Shown piece after piece: positions 34,200 to 42,750 of a stretch of 64,000 nt of DNA. A program made the translations under genes and the position numbers. Origin of the DNA: Streptomyces sp. NBC_00078 (lineage in GTDB: Bacteria; Actinomycetota; Actinomycetes; Streptomycetales; Streptomycetaceae); the NCBI RefSeq assembly GCF_026343335.1, contig NZ_JAPELX010000001.1, positions 8,370,001 through 8,434,000 on the forward strand, read 5' to 3'. The notes under the pieces are model-generated. The model saw nothing but the letters and a program-made list of their open reading frames with translations. It had not been told where the DNA came from and searched no databases. Position 1 is the first letter of the stretch. Each line of letters starts with the position of its first letter.

Positions 34200-35075
34200 A
34201 TGCTCACCGACCTCGACGTCGCGAGCACGACCAGGTCGGTCATGAAGAAACTCCCGGAAGTGACGCCGGCGTTCTGGATCATGAAGATCGCCGCGACCAC
34301 CCTCGGCGAGACGGCCGGTGACCTCTTCGCTCAGACCCTGAAGCTCGGCTACTTCCTCACCACGATCGCCCTGTTCGTGCTCTTCGTGGTGACGCTGGTC
34401 GTGCAGCTCAGGTCCAGCCACTACAACCCGTTCTTCTACTGGACCGTGATCCTGTCGACCAGCATGGCCGGCACCACGATGTCCGACTTCATGAACCGCG
34501 ACGCCAGCACCAAGTTCCTTTCCGGCGGTGCCACTTCGCTCGGCTGGGGCCCGCAGGGCCTCGGCCTCGGCTATCCGACCGGCGCCGCGATCCTCATCTC
34601 GATCCTGCTGGTCATCTTCGCCGTCTGGAAGGCGACCGGGATGACGTTCGTCATCCGTGACATCGTCACCTTCCGGGGCGAGGCGCTGTTCTGGTCGGCG
34701 ATCCTCGTCTCCAACACCCTCGGTACCTCGATGGGCGACTTCCTGTCCGACAGCTCCGGCCTCGGCTACGCCGGCGGCGCGCTGCTCGTGACGGGCGCGC
34801 TGGCTGTCCTCGTGGCTCTGATGAAGGTGCCGGTGGTGCCGAACGTGCTGCTGTTCTGGATCGCGTTCGTCCTCACCCGTCCCCTGGGAGCCACCGCCGG
34901 TGACTTCCTGACCAAGCCGGTCGCCAAGGGCGGCCTTGACCTCGGTACCGCGGGTTCCTCGGCCGTACTGCTGGCCGTTCTCGTCGGCCTGATGGCCTAT
35001 GCGCAGGTCCAGGAGCGCAGGACCGCCGCCCCGCGCACAGCGGAGCGGGAGGCGGTCGCCCAGCGGGCGGACTGA
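34200..35075 (+). CDS. DUF347/COG4705 membrane protein (paralogue 3)
   Basis: A 291-residue membrane protein with the same repeats (KLPEVTPAFWIMKIAATTLGETAGDLF near 17-43, FWSAILVSNTLGTSMGDFL, FWIAFVLTRPLGATAGDFL). It is somewhat longer than its neighbours, with an insertion (DFMNRDASTKFLSGGATS) in the first half. ATG 34200 (MLTDLD) is chosen; a TTG at 34170 is possible. It is convergent with the sensor-kinase gene ending at 35082, only 6 bases away, leaving no room for separate terminators. Confidence 0.87.
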   Translation: MLTDLDVASTTRSVMKKLPEVTPAFWIMKIAATTLGETAGDLFAQTLKLGYFLTTIALFVLFVVTLVVQLRSSHYNPFFYWTVILSTSMAGTTMSDFMNRDASTKFLSGGATSLGWGPQGLGLGYPTGAAILISILLVIFAVWKATGMTFVIRDIVTFRGEALFWSAILVSNTLGTSMGDFLSDSSGLGYAGGALLVTGALAVLVALMKVPVVPNVLLFWIAFVLTRPLGATAGDFLTKPVAKGGLDLGTAGSSAVLLAVLVGLMAYAQVQERRTAAPRTAEREAVAQRAD

Positions 35076-35081
35076 GTCCGG

Positions 35082-36455
35082 TCAGCCGGCCGGCAGATCG
35101 ATCAGGAAGCGCGCCCCGGAGGTGTACCCGGGGTCGTGGGAGACCTCGCCGCCGACGGTGCGGGCCAGGCGCCGCGCAAGCGGCAGTCCCAGGCCCGCCC
35201 CGTCGTGCCCGTCGCCGGAGTCCGCGCGCCGGCCGGGCTGGAAGAGGTCGTCGACGAAGGTCGCCGGTACGCCGGGGCCGTCGTCGGTGATGCCGATGCG
35301 GACGCTACCGGGCAACCGGCGTGCCGACAGGGTCACCGTGGAGCGGGCGTAGCGGAGTGCGTTGGTCAGCAGCGGGCTGACGATGCGTTCGAGGAGAGCC
35401 GCTGTGACGCCCGCTTCCAGGTCCGGATCCGGCACCTCGACGACGCTCTTGACCTGTTCGCGTACGTCGAGGTTCTCGACAAGGCGGTGCAGGACGGGAA
35501 CGACGGCAGTGGTGCCCGGCACCGTCGGGGCGTCGTGCGCGCCGTCGCGTGCGTCGTTCAGGAGCGTGTCGCAGATGGTGCGCATGGACTGGGCGGAGTC
35601 GGCTATCACCTCGTGGGTGGCACGGGTTTCGTCGGTCGAGCGGGGGCGGGCACGCCACCAGTCCAGCTCGATGATGATCCGGGTGAGCGGGGTGCGCAGT
35701 TCGTGGGACAACTCCCCGGTCAACTGCCGCTCATGGCGCAGCACGGTGCGGATGCGGTCCAGCAGCGCGTCCAACGAGTCGCCCAGGCCGGCGAGTTCGG
35801 CCGGATGGTGCGCGGCGCCGAAGCGTTCGTCGGAGCCGACGGCACTCCACTGGGTGGCCTGGTCGGTCATGGTGCGCACGGGGCGCAGTGCCCGCCCCAC
35901 GGCCAGGCGCGTGAGGGCGTAGGTGCACGCGAGCATGACGGCGTCCAGGATCAGCGAACCCAGCAGCAGGGTGCCGGCCGAACCGCGGTACGGCGCCAGG
36001 TCCAGAGCCGTGACCACGGCGGCCTTGTGACGGCCTCCGACGAGATCCGAGCACAGGCGCACGGCGCGGGGGCTCTGCGCGTCGACGGTCGAGCAGGCTC
36101 GTTCGTGTCGTGCGGCGAGCCGGTCGGCGGCCAGGGTCAGCGTGCTGTCGGCGGTGGTGGACGGCGGCTTCTCCAGCAGCCGCGGTCCGGCGTAGATCCA
36201 CACGTTCGCGTCCAGGAGGCTGTCGTTGGCGGTCTCCAGGACCCGCACCCGGGCGCCGCCGGTGTCGATGGTGGTGGCGACGGCGGCCGCGCGGTTGCGC
36301 AGTTCGTCGTCCGCCTGGTGTTGCAGGTGCCGGTCCATCACCGTGTTGAACGCCACGGTCAGGACGGTCATCAGGAGCGCGGCGGTGGTGAGTGCGACGA
36401 GGGAGAGCCGGCCGCGCAGGGTGCGGGGGGCCAGGCGGGCGAGGAGGCGGTTCAC
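35082..36455 (-). CDS. OmpR-type-system sensor histidine kinase
   Basis: A 457-residue sensor with TM1 (about 16-38), an external domain (~40-155) with three cysteines, TM2 (~160-182), HAMP-like linker, and a phosphoacceptor in GELSHELRTPLTRI. The HATPase domain (LTNALRYA, DDGPGVP, GAGLGLPLARRLA) follows. Start GTG 36455 overlaps the regulator stop (GTGA). Last gene of the DedA-PAP2-regulator-kinase operon and convergent with a DUF347 gene. Its regulator is the best local candidate for binding the TTCAGG repeats. Confidence 0.9.
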   Translation of the reverse strand: MNRLLARLAPRTLRGRLSLVALTTAALLMTVLTVAFNTVMDRHLQHQADDELRNRAAAVATTIDTGGARVRVLETANDSLLDANVWIYAGPRLLEKPPSTTADSTLTLAADRLAARHERACSTVDAQSPRAVRLCSDLVGGRHKAAVVTALDLAPYRGSAGTLLLGSLILDAVMLACTYALTRLAVGRALRPVRTMTDQATQWSAVGSDERFGAAHHPAELAGLGDSLDALLDRIRTVLRHERQLTGELSHELRTPLTRIIIELDWWRARPRSTDETRATHEVIADSAQSMRTICDTLLNDARDGAHDAPTVPGTTAVVPVLHRLVENLDVREQVKSVVEVPDPDLEAGVTAALLERIVSPLLTNALRYARSTVTLSARRLPGSVRIGITDDGPGVPATFVDDLFQPGRRADSGDGHDGAGLGLPLARRLARTVGGEVSHDPGYTSGARFLIDLPAG

Positions 36456-37114
36456 GACAGCCGGTGTCCGATGCCGCGCGCCGTCGTAAGGCTCAGGTCG
36501 CTGCCCACTTCACGCAGTTTGCGGCGCAGTCGGCTCAGGTACTGGTCAAGCGTGTTGTCGCTGACCTGTGCACCGTCGGGCCAGGCGGCCCTGACCAGGT
36601 CCCGGCGGCGCACGAGGACACCGCCCGCGGCCACGAGCGTGGCCAGCAGACGGAACTCGGTCGGGGACAGGTCGACATGGGCCTCGCCCACCCGCGCGGT
36701 GTGCCGGGTCGCGTCCAGGACGAGATCTCCTGCCGTGACCACGGCCGGTGGCGCGGCGCGTTTGAGTGCGGCCCTCAGCCGGGCGACGAGTTCGGCGAGG
36801 TGGAACGGCTTGGGCAGATAGTCGTCGCCTCCGGCCGAGAACCCGGACAGTCGGTCGGTGAGATGGTGGCGGGCCGTCAGGAAGATGATCGGGGCAGCGA
36901 ACCCGCCCGCGCGCAGCGCCTGGCAGACGTCCCGGCCGTCCGCGTCGGGCAGACCGACGTCCAGGACGACCGCGGCTACGTCGTCCTTGGCGAGCCGCAG
37001 GGCGGTCGCGCCGTCGGCGGCGAGCACGGGCGCGAAGTCCTCGTCCGACAGGCCGCGCCGCAGCACGTCACGCAGGGCGTGATCGTCCTCGACGACCAGG
37101 ATCTTGTGGCGCAT
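36452..37114 (-). CDS. OmpR/PhoB-family response regulator
   Basis: A 220-residue regulator. Receiver: acidic EDD near residue 8, phosphoacceptor Asp in VVLDVGLPDADG (~51), Lys in YLPKPF. The C-terminal winged helix has LSPTEFRLLATLVAAGG and VSDNTLDQYLSRLRRKLRE. Start 37114 (MRHKILVVEDD) is set by the family. The PAP2 gene's last 47 bases overlap it. OmpR-type proteins bind direct repeats with 11-bp period, matching the elements before the three DUF347 genes nearby; that link is inferred. Confidence 0.92.
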   Translation of the reverse strand: MRHKILVVEDDHALRDVLRRGLSDEDFAPVLAADGATALRLAKDDVAAVVLDVGLPDADGRDVCQALRAGGFAAPIIFLTARHHLTDRLSGFSAGGDDYLPKPFHLAELVARLRAALKRAAPPAVVTAGDLVLDATRHTARVGEAHVDLSPTEFRLLATLVAAGGVLVRRRDLVRAAWPDGAQVSDNTLDQYLSRLRRKLREVGSDLSLTTARGIGHRLS

Positions 37115-37829
37115 GGTCCTCCGTCGGATCTTCGGGCGTGGGGGGCGTGGCCGAGACGAACGATGCGGGCAGCCATCGGGCCATCGCGCACAGACACACT
37201 CCGAGCCACCCGGTGGCGAACAGCCAGCCACCGATGACGTCGGTGAACCAGTGCACGCCGAGATAGAAGCGGGACAGTCCCACCAGCACGCCCCAGCACC
37301 CGATGACGACTCTGAGCGAGGTGGCGCCGCGCGGCGCGCGCAGCGAGACCGCGACGATCAGCAGGCCCGCGGTGAGGGCCGCCGTGGTGGTGTGCCCCGA
37401 GGGGAACGCCCAACCGCTCGCCTGCGCAGCCCAGTCGGCATGTGCCGGGCGCGGCCGGTGGACGGCTGCCATCACCCCGTAGCGCAGCGCCTGCCCGGCC
37501 CCCAGACAGGCAAGGGCCAGTGCGGCGGCCCAGATGCGGTGCCGCACGGTTCGCCCCGCCGTCACGCCGGCCACCGCTGCGAGGACGTAGGGGATGGCGC
37601 CACTGCCGGTATACGTCACCCCCCGGGCCAGTGCCACGGCCACGTCCGGGCGATGGCCGAGCGACCAGGCCAGGAAGCCGTCGTCCGTCCACAGCGGAGC
37701 ACCGCCCCGGCCGGCCACCACCGCGGCGAGGATGCCGAACGCCACCCAGGCACCGAGACCGACGGTACCGGCCAGATCGGCTGCGTCGCGCCGGTTCATG
37801 GGGCTGTCGGTTGCGTCGGGCCGGGTCAT
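37068..37829 (-). CDS. PAP2-family membrane phosphatase
   Basis: A 253-residue, about six-helix membrane enzyme with the complete PAP2 acid-phosphatase signature: RYGVMAAVHRPRP (motif 1), FPSGHTTT (motif 2) and SRFYLGVHWFTD (motif 3). It probably dephosphorylates a lipid phosphate or pyrophosphate, such as undecaprenyl diphosphate or phosphatidate. ATG 37829 overlaps the stop of the preceding PAP2-like frame (ATGA). Its 3' end overlaps the regulator start, indicating an operon. It may sense or produce the envelope change detected by the kinase; that is inference. Confidence 0.88.
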   Translation of the reverse strand: MTRPDATDSPMNRRDAADLAGTVGLGAWVAFGILAAVVAGRGGAPLWTDDGFLAWSLGHRPDVAVALARGVTYTGSGAIPYVLAAVAGVTAGRTVRHRIWAAALALACLGAGQALRYGVMAAVHRPRPAHADWAAQASGWAFPSGHTTTAALTAGLLIVAVSLRAPRGATSLRVVIGCWGVLVGLSRFYLGVHWFTDVIGGWLFATGWLGVCLCAMARWLPASFVSATPPTPEDPTEDHAPQDPGRRGRSRPA

Positions 37830-38260
37830 GGCGCCATCAGCAGCGGACGCAGACGGCTGGGCCGGTCCGACGGACCACAAACCACGGTCGGCGACCGCCA
37901 CCGCAGCCCGGGCACCGACGCCAGCGCGACGAGTCCACCGACCATCCAACCCAGCGCGACGAGTGCACCGGTCATCGCCCCGGCCACCACGTTGTGCGGA
38001 TCGTGCGCGCCGACCCACAACCGGGAGACCACCATCGCGACGGCGGCCCCGACCGCGATCAGCCCCAGCCGGCGCAAGACGGACAACAGGACCACGGCCG
38101 CGGCGGCCGTGGCCGCGATCGCCGCGAGGTTGCCGGGGAAGGACCAGTCGCCGGGCGCCGGCCACGCCTCCGGGGGCTGCACCCGGGGGCTCCGGCACGG
38201 CCGGTCCTCGCGCACCGAGGCGGAGCCGTCGATCGACGGCCCGTCGAAGGCCGTGATCAC
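37826..38260 (-). pseudogene. N-terminally truncated, motif-defective PAP2-like protein
   Basis: A 144-residue frame starting with GTG 38260, overlapping the DedA stop as GTGA. It resembles the C-terminal two-thirds of PAP2 proteins: REDRPCR (motif-1 end), then PAPGDWSFPGNLAAIA where the family has FPSNH or FPSGH, then SRLWVGAHDPHNVVAG where motif 3 has H-x-P-H-D. The catalytic histidine of motif 2 is replaced and motif 3 Asp is Asn. The first two helices are missing. It is probably inactive, but translational overlaps on both sides keep it in the operon. Confidence 0.65.
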
Positions 38261-38925
38261 CTGCCGCCCCCTTCGGGCCTGGCGCCCCGGCGCGCCCGGA
38301 ACACCTCGGCCAGCAGCGGGATCAGCGACACGACGACGATCAGCGCCACCAGAGGCAGCAGGTAGCGGTCGACGTTCGGGATCGACGAGCCAAGCGCATA
38401 GCCGGCAAGGGTCAGACCGACGCTCCACACAAGCCCGCCGACGACCTGCCACAGCGTGAACGTCCGCGCCGGCACCTCCAGCGCGCCCGCCATCGGATTG
38501 AGCACCGTCCGCACCACCGGAACGAAACGGGCCAGCACGATCGCTTTCGCGTACCCGTACCGCTCCAGCAGTTCCTCGGCGCGTTTCGCACCCTCGTGCA
38601 GACGCCGCGAGCCGCTGCGGGCCAGCAACGCCCCGCCCGCCTTCCGGCCCAGCAGATATCCGCACTGTGCCCCGGCCAGCGCACCTGCCGCGGCCGCGAC
38701 CAGCAACGGTCCGAGGGAGAGGTGCACACCCCCTTCCGCCGAGCCCGTGCACAGCAGTCCGGCCGTGAACAACAGCGAGTCGCCCGGCAGGAAGAACCCG
38801 ATCAGCAGGCCCGTCTCGGCGAACAACACCACCCCGACGCCCAGCACGCCGAAGGCCGCCAGCAGCGAATGCGCGTCCAGTACGTTGACGGCCAGCTGCG
38901 ACGCGGGGTGGATCGGTGTGGTCAT
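38257..38925 (-). CDS. DedA-family (SNARE-associated) membrane protein
   Basis: A 222-residue membrane protein of the DedA family, which includes undecaprenyl-phosphate flippases. Conserved features include FAETGLLIGFFLPGDSLLFTAG, GYLLGRKAGG, and FVPVVRTVLNPMAGALEVPARTF, where the second Arg and Pro region is functional in the family. Start 38925 (MTTPIHP) follows an AGAGGAC site. It heads an operon with two PAP2-like genes and a two-component system, a grouping that fits lipid-carrier recycling and envelope sensing. Confidence 0.9.
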   Translation of the reverse strand: MTTPIHPASQLAVNVLDAHSLLAAFGVLGVGVVLFAETGLLIGFFLPGDSLLFTAGLLCTGSAEGGVHLSLGPLLVAAAAGALAGAQCGYLLGRKAGGALLARSGSRRLHEGAKRAEELLERYGYAKAIVLARFVPVVRTVLNPMAGALEVPARTFTLWQVVGGLVWSVGLTLAGYALGSSIPNVDRYLLPLVALIVVVSLIPLLAEVFRARRGARPEGGGR

Positions 38926-38977
38926 GGACGGGAGTCCTCTCCGGCAGGCCTGCGGACATGCCAGGCGAACCACTGAC

Positions 38978-39016
38978 CGACTACAGTCTTGTAGACGTCA
39001 TACGGAACTGTAGTCG
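38978..39016. promoter_or_regulatory. CTACA/TGTAG inverted-repeat operator candidate
   Basis: CTACAGTCTTGTAG (38981-38994) is an inverted repeat, and a further half-site CTGTAGTCG lies at 39008-39016, mirror to CGACTACAG at 38978-38986. It sits in the 143-base gap upstream of the DedA operon. The half-site resembles those bound by BlaI/CopY-type repressors; no such gene is in the window. Confidence 0.45.
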
Positions 39017-39068
39017 ATCGAGGAGAGGCATCCGTTCCGGTTGCCGCGAAACCGGGGAACGCGTGGCC

Positions 39069-40877
39069 TTACATGTCGAGGACGATGTCGGTGTCGGGCC
39101 GGGCGCAGCAGATGAGCACCTGGCCGTCGTCGGGAGGCTCCAGCGGGCTGGGGGAGTAGGTGACCTCGCCGGACAGCAGCGGCGTGACACAGGTGTGGCA
39201 GACGCCGGTACGGCAACTCCAGCGGGTGGGGACGTCGCAGGCGTCGGCGAGTTCCAGCACGCTGCCCCGGGACAGGGGGAACGGCGTGGTGATGCCGCTG
39301 CGGGCGAAGGTCACCGACGGGCCGGTTGCGGTCGGGCCGGGCGGCTGGTGCGGCGGCCGTTCGGACCGCGCCGTCAGGCCCGGGGTGATGGAGGCCAGCG
39401 CCCCGAACAACTCGGTATGGACGGCCGCGGAGTTGACCCCGGCCGCGGCGAGGGCGGCGCTGACGTCGGCCATGAACGAAGCCGGTCCGCAGACATAGGC
39501 GGTCGCGTCGGCCGGCAGGCCCAGGGTGATCAGCTTGTCCTTGGTGAGGCGTCCGGGGACGGCGTGGGTGCGGCGGTACTCGTCGGGTGTGGCGGCGCTG
39601 TAGAACACGTGCTCACGGGCGCGCGGCAGCGAGGCGACCAGAGCGTGTGCCTCGGCGGCCAGCGGATGTTCCCGGGGACTGCGGGCCGTGTGGATCCACC
39701 AGACCTCGCGGTCGCCGCCGCCGGCCGCCAGCTCGTGCAGCATGGCCAGTACCGGAGTGAGACCGATGCCGGCGGAGACGAGGAGAACCGGGCCGGTCCC
39801 TTCGTCGAGGGTGAAGTCGCCGCGCGGTGCTGCCGCTTCAAGGACGGCGCCCGGCCGCAGCCGGGAGGTCAGATAGCCGCTCGCCGTGCCGTGCGGCTCC
39901 CGTTTGACGCTGATCCGGTAGCAGCCTTCGCCATCCGGCCCCGAGGACAGCGAGTAGCTCCGCACAGGAGCGGGGTGGCCGGCCTCGGGGACCCGCAGGG
40001 TCAGGTACTGCCCCGCCCGGGCGGCCGGGAGCGGGGTGCCGTCCGCGGCGGCCAGATGGATCGAAAAGACCGTCGTGGTCTCGGGGACGATCTTCGTCAC
40101 CTGGAGCGGCCGGAACCCCGGCCACGCGGGCTCGCCGTGCGAGGGCGCATGACCGGCGGGGCCGGCGGTGGCGTCGGGGCCGTCGGTTTCCGCGGCCTTG
40201 ACCAAGTCGCGGAACGACTCCTGCCATCCCGGGCTCAGGGCGGGGATCCGGGTCGCGAGGCGCAGCTTGGCCGGGTCGCGGCCGGGGAGGTAGAGCAGCG
40301 CGTCGGTGTCGGCCACGGTCAATGAGCCCGGCCCGGTCCGGGTCTTGACGATCCGGTCGCCGGCCTCGATCCGTCCTTCGCGGACGACACGCATGTAGAA
40401 GCCGGGGCGGTGGTGGCCGACCAGCAGAGCCGGCAGCTGGGGCTCGCCGAGGCGCAGGCCCACGCGGTAGCAGGTGACCCGTGGCTGGGTGACCTCGAAC
40501 TCCGCCTCGCCGATGCGGTAGTGGTCGCCGATGCAGACCTCGTCGTCGGACAGACCGTCGACGGTGAGGTTCTCCCCGAACTGGCCGTAGTCGAAGTCGT
40601 CGCGTCCGAAGTGGTGCTGCCAGTAGCGATAGGACTGCATCTGGTACACGAGTACCGCCCGCTGCTCACCGCCGTGTCCCTGGGTGTCGCCCTGGCCGTC
40701 GCCGTCGATGTTGAGCCGACGGACCATGGCCGGGCCGGACACGGGGCGCTTCCAGACACCGGTGTAGACGGTTCTGCCCTGCCAGGACACGTTCTGGGGC
40801 AGGCCGACGTTGACCGCCAGCAGGCTCGGCGTGCGGGGTGTTCCCTCGGCTGCGAGGGCGGCCGCGAGGGGGATCAC
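39069..40877 (-). CDS. MOSC - ferredoxin-NADP-reductase - [2Fe-2S] fusion oxidoreductase
   Basis: A 602-residue soluble redox protein. Residues ~15-175 form a YiiM-type MOSC domain (VYQMQSYRYW, FGENLTVDGL, PRVTCYRVG with the MOSC cysteine, GFYMRVVREG). Residues ~255-490 are an FAD/NAD(P)H reductase (VRSYSLSS for flavin, GIGLTPVLAML for NAD(P), YVCGPASFM). Residues ~510-602 are a plant-type ferredoxin (SCRTGVCHTC and a later ICCARP giving C-x4-C-x2-C...C). It could transfer electrons from NAD(P)H to the MOSC molybdenum or sulfur site. GTG 40877 overlaps the DUF427 remnant stop. Confidence 0.85.
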   Translation of the reverse strand: MIPLAAALAAEGTPRTPSLLAVNVGLPQNVSWQGRTVYTGVWKRPVSGPAMVRRLNIDGDGQGDTQGHGGEQRAVLVYQMQSYRYWQHHFGRDDFDYGQFGENLTVDGLSDDEVCIGDHYRIGEAEFEVTQPRVTCYRVGLRLGEPQLPALLVGHHRPGFYMRVVREGRIEAGDRIVKTRTGPGSLTVADTDALLYLPGRDPAKLRLATRIPALSPGWQESFRDLVKAAETDGPDATAGPAGHAPSHGEPAWPGFRPLQVTKIVPETTTVFSIHLAAADGTPLPAARAGQYLTLRVPEAGHPAPVRSYSLSSGPDGEGCYRISVKREPHGTASGYLTSRLRPGAVLEAAAPRGDFTLDEGTGPVLLVSAGIGLTPVLAMLHELAAGGGDREVWWIHTARSPREHPLAAEAHALVASLPRAREHVFYSAATPDEYRRTHAVPGRLTKDKLITLGLPADATAYVCGPASFMADVSAALAAAGVNSAAVHTELFGALASITPGLTARSERPPHQPPGPTATGPSVTFARSGITTPFPLSRGSVLELADACDVPTRWSCRTGVCHTCVTPLLSGEVTYSPSPLEPPDDGQVLICCARPDTDIVLDM

Positions 40878-41197
40878 GGGTGCCTGCCGAGGGCGGCTTC
40901 GTCGCGTGTGAGATCGCGGTCAACGCCGTGCGAGATCACGTTCTGCCCCGGTTCCAGGCGCAGCCGGATGCCGTCGAGACAGACCTCGGCCCTGTCCGTT
41001 CGAACGACACCAGTCCGGAGATGCGCCCGACCTCGCTCCATGCGGTCGCTGTCGGCGATCCAGGCGCCGCCGTACCGGAGCCGCATGCGCCGGCGCGACG
41101 GCTCGGCGAACAGCATCCGTTCGGGCCGCGGGCCGGCAACCGGGAACCGGCCGGTCGCTCCCGGTGCGAGCGGTCCTTGCTGCCAGGAAAGACCCAT
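40874..41197 (-). pseudogene. DUF427-family gene with internal deletion
   Basis: ATG 41197 has a strong AAGGAG site. The first ~53 residues (MGLSWQQGPLAPGATGRF, PERMLFAEPSRRRMRLRYGG, WIADSD) are a good DUF427 start. The expected central part (LLHEPGRYPVAYFP-like) is missing. What follows resembles a family C-terminus (ISGLVSFERT in one frame, then EVCLDGIRLRLEPGQ in the other), so a deletion and frameshift occurred. The remaining frame still ends in a GTGA overlap with the MOSC fusion gene and may act as its leader. Confidence 0.6.
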
Positions 41198-41300
41198 GGT
41201 GTCGCTCCTTTCGCCTTCCGCCCGGGTGGACGACGGCCCGGGCGGGAGGGGACGCGGCGCCCCCACCCGCGACGGCCAAGCCGCGGCGTGAGCCGGCCGC

Positions 41301-42020
41301 TCAGCCGTCACCTGAGCCGGGGCCCGAGTCGGCGCCTGCGCCCGAGCCGTAGAGCGCGGCGATGTCCTTGGACATCGCCCACCGGCTGTAGGTCGGCGAC
41401 TGGGGCCAGCCCTCGGGTGAGTCCTGCCATTCCTCCTGGCGTCCGTACGGAAGGAGGTCGATCAGGGCGAAGCTGTGGCTGAGCTGCTCCGTGCCCCGGC
41501 CGTCGGTGTGCCAGGTGCGGTAGACGGTGTCGCCGTCGCGCAGGAACACGTTGACCGCGAAGCCTCCGTCGGGCGGTGCGCCGACATCGCCCCCGAACGA
41601 GCTGTTTGCGGTCGAGTACCAGGTCATCCGGTTGCCCACGCGCTGCTTGTACGCGAGTGCCTCTTCGATCGGGCCCTGGGTGACGATGACGAATCGCGCG
41701 TCGTAGTTGTCCAGGAACTCCAGGCGGGTGTACTGCGAGGTGAACCCCGTGCAGCCCGGGCACTGCCATTCCTTGCCGGCGAACCACATGTGGTCGTAGA
41801 CGATCAGTTGCCGCTTGCCTGCGAAGACGTCCGCCAGCCGAACCGGCCCCTCCTCGCCCTCAAGGGTGTAGTCCGGCATCTCGACCATCGGCAGGCGACG
41901 GCGTTCGGCGGCGATGGCGTCGAGCTCACGGGTCGCGGCCTTTTCCCGGGCCCGCAGCGCATCGAGCCGGCCCTCCCAGGTTGCGACGTCGACGACGGGT
42001 GGAAGCGCGTGGGTGGTCAT
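41301..42020 (-). CDS. DUF899-family thioredoxin-like protein
   Basis: A 239-residue cytoplasmic protein of the DUF899 family, which has a thioredoxin-like fold. Clear motifs are WEGRLDALRAREKAATRELDAI, YDHMWFAGKEWQCPGCTGFT with a C-x2-C pair, YSTANSSFGGDVG and VFLRDGDTVYRTWHTDGRG. The function is unknown; a redox role is likely. Start 42020 (MTTHALPP) follows GAGGGG. The last ~15 residues are a Gly/Ser/Asp-rich tail. Confidence 0.85.
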   Translation of the reverse strand: MTTHALPPVVDVATWEGRLDALRAREKAATRELDAIAAERRRLPMVEMPDYTLEGEEGPVRLADVFAGKRQLIVYDHMWFAGKEWQCPGCTGFTSQYTRLEFLDNYDARFVIVTQGPIEEALAYKQRVGNRMTWYSTANSSFGGDVGAPPDGGFAVNVFLRDGDTVYRTWHTDGRGTEQLSHSFALIDLLPYGRQEEWQDSPEGWPQSPTYSRWAMSKDIAALYGSGAGADSGPGSGDG

Positions 42021-42085
42021 GGTCCCCTCACAGAGGTCGTGCTCAGCTGTCGCTTGTGGAGGTAGACCCAACAAGGCCCGGAAAC

Positions 42086-42259
42086 TCATCGTGCGATGCG
42101 GTGTTTTCTTCCGCCGCGGCGGAAGCGCAGGGCGACGTAGGCGAGATCGGCGGACAGAACGACGACGCCGATGATGAAGAGATAGAACAGCCCGTGTGCG
42201 GCGAATCCGATGATGCCCAGGACGAGGGCCACGAGAACGAGGAACAGAAAGAGGCTCAT
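42086..42259 (-). CDS. 57-residue hydrophobic membrane protein
   Basis: ATG at 42259 follows GGGAGAG. The product has two membrane helices (SLFLFLVLVALVLGIIGFA and LFYLFIIGVVVLSADLAYVAL) and a basic C-terminal tail (RFRRGGRKHRIAR). It resembles the small hydrophobic 'LydA-type' proteins often found near stress genes in Streptomyces, though the match rests on composition. It lies between DUF899 and PRC-barrel genes on the same strand. Confidence 0.75.
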   Translation of the reverse strand: MSLFLFLVLVALVLGIIGFAAHGLFYLFIIGVVVLSADLAYVALRFRRGGRKHRIAR

Positions 42260-42306
42260 CGGCTCTCCCGGCGGCGTCGGTGGCTGCTATTGCTGCTGTC
42301 TATGGC

Positions 42307-42666
42307 TCAGCGGCGGGCGAGGCGGCGTTCGCCGCCGGCCCCTGGCACGTATTCGAGTTCGTAGTGCGCGAAGATTCCCGGTTCGTCGGTGGCCGGCAGC
42401 TCACCGTCGGTGTCGATCGCGGGGGCCTTCTTGACCACGTCCTTGAGGTGCGTGATCTTGAGATACCCCGGTCCGACGGTCGCGCCCGGCAGCGGCACGA
42501 ACACCAGACGGCGACGGGTGGGAAGACCCACCGTCACCGTCGCGAAGAAGGGCAGGTCGGTCGCGGTGTCCACGTACACCGCTTCCAGGGCACCGATCTT
42601 GTGACCGTTGGGGTCGACCACGTCGTGGCCACGCCATTCACGGATGTCGTCTGCCTCGAACATCAT
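42307..42666 (-). CDS. PRC-barrel domain protein
   Basis: A 119-residue small soluble protein with a PRC-barrel fold: IREWRGHDVVDPNGHKIGALEAVYVD is the usual first half, and LVFVPLPGATVGPGYLKITHLKDVVKKAP the second. Such proteins bind RNA or act in stress responses. Start 42666 follows GGAGG; ATG 42663 directly after it is as likely. A GGGTAC lies at 42690-42685 on the coding strand, a -10 element of SigB-type promoters, but a matching -35 is not clear. Confidence 0.8.
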   Translation of the reverse strand: MMFEADDIREWRGHDVVDPNGHKIGALEAVYVDTATDLPFFATVTVGLPTRRRLVFVPLPGATVGPGYLKITHLKDVVKKAPAIDTDGELPATDEPGIFAHYELEYVPGAGGERRLARR

Positions 42667-42750
42667 GAACCTCCGCAATGAGGTGTACCCCCTATCGCGT
42701 TCCTGATGTCCATGAGCAGTGCCGGTCGAGGACGTTCAGCGCCTCACCTG

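Noticed and set aside
42685..42690. GGGTAC as a SigB promoter before the PRC-barrel gene
   Set aside because: No convincing -35 at 14-16 bp; kept only as a comment.
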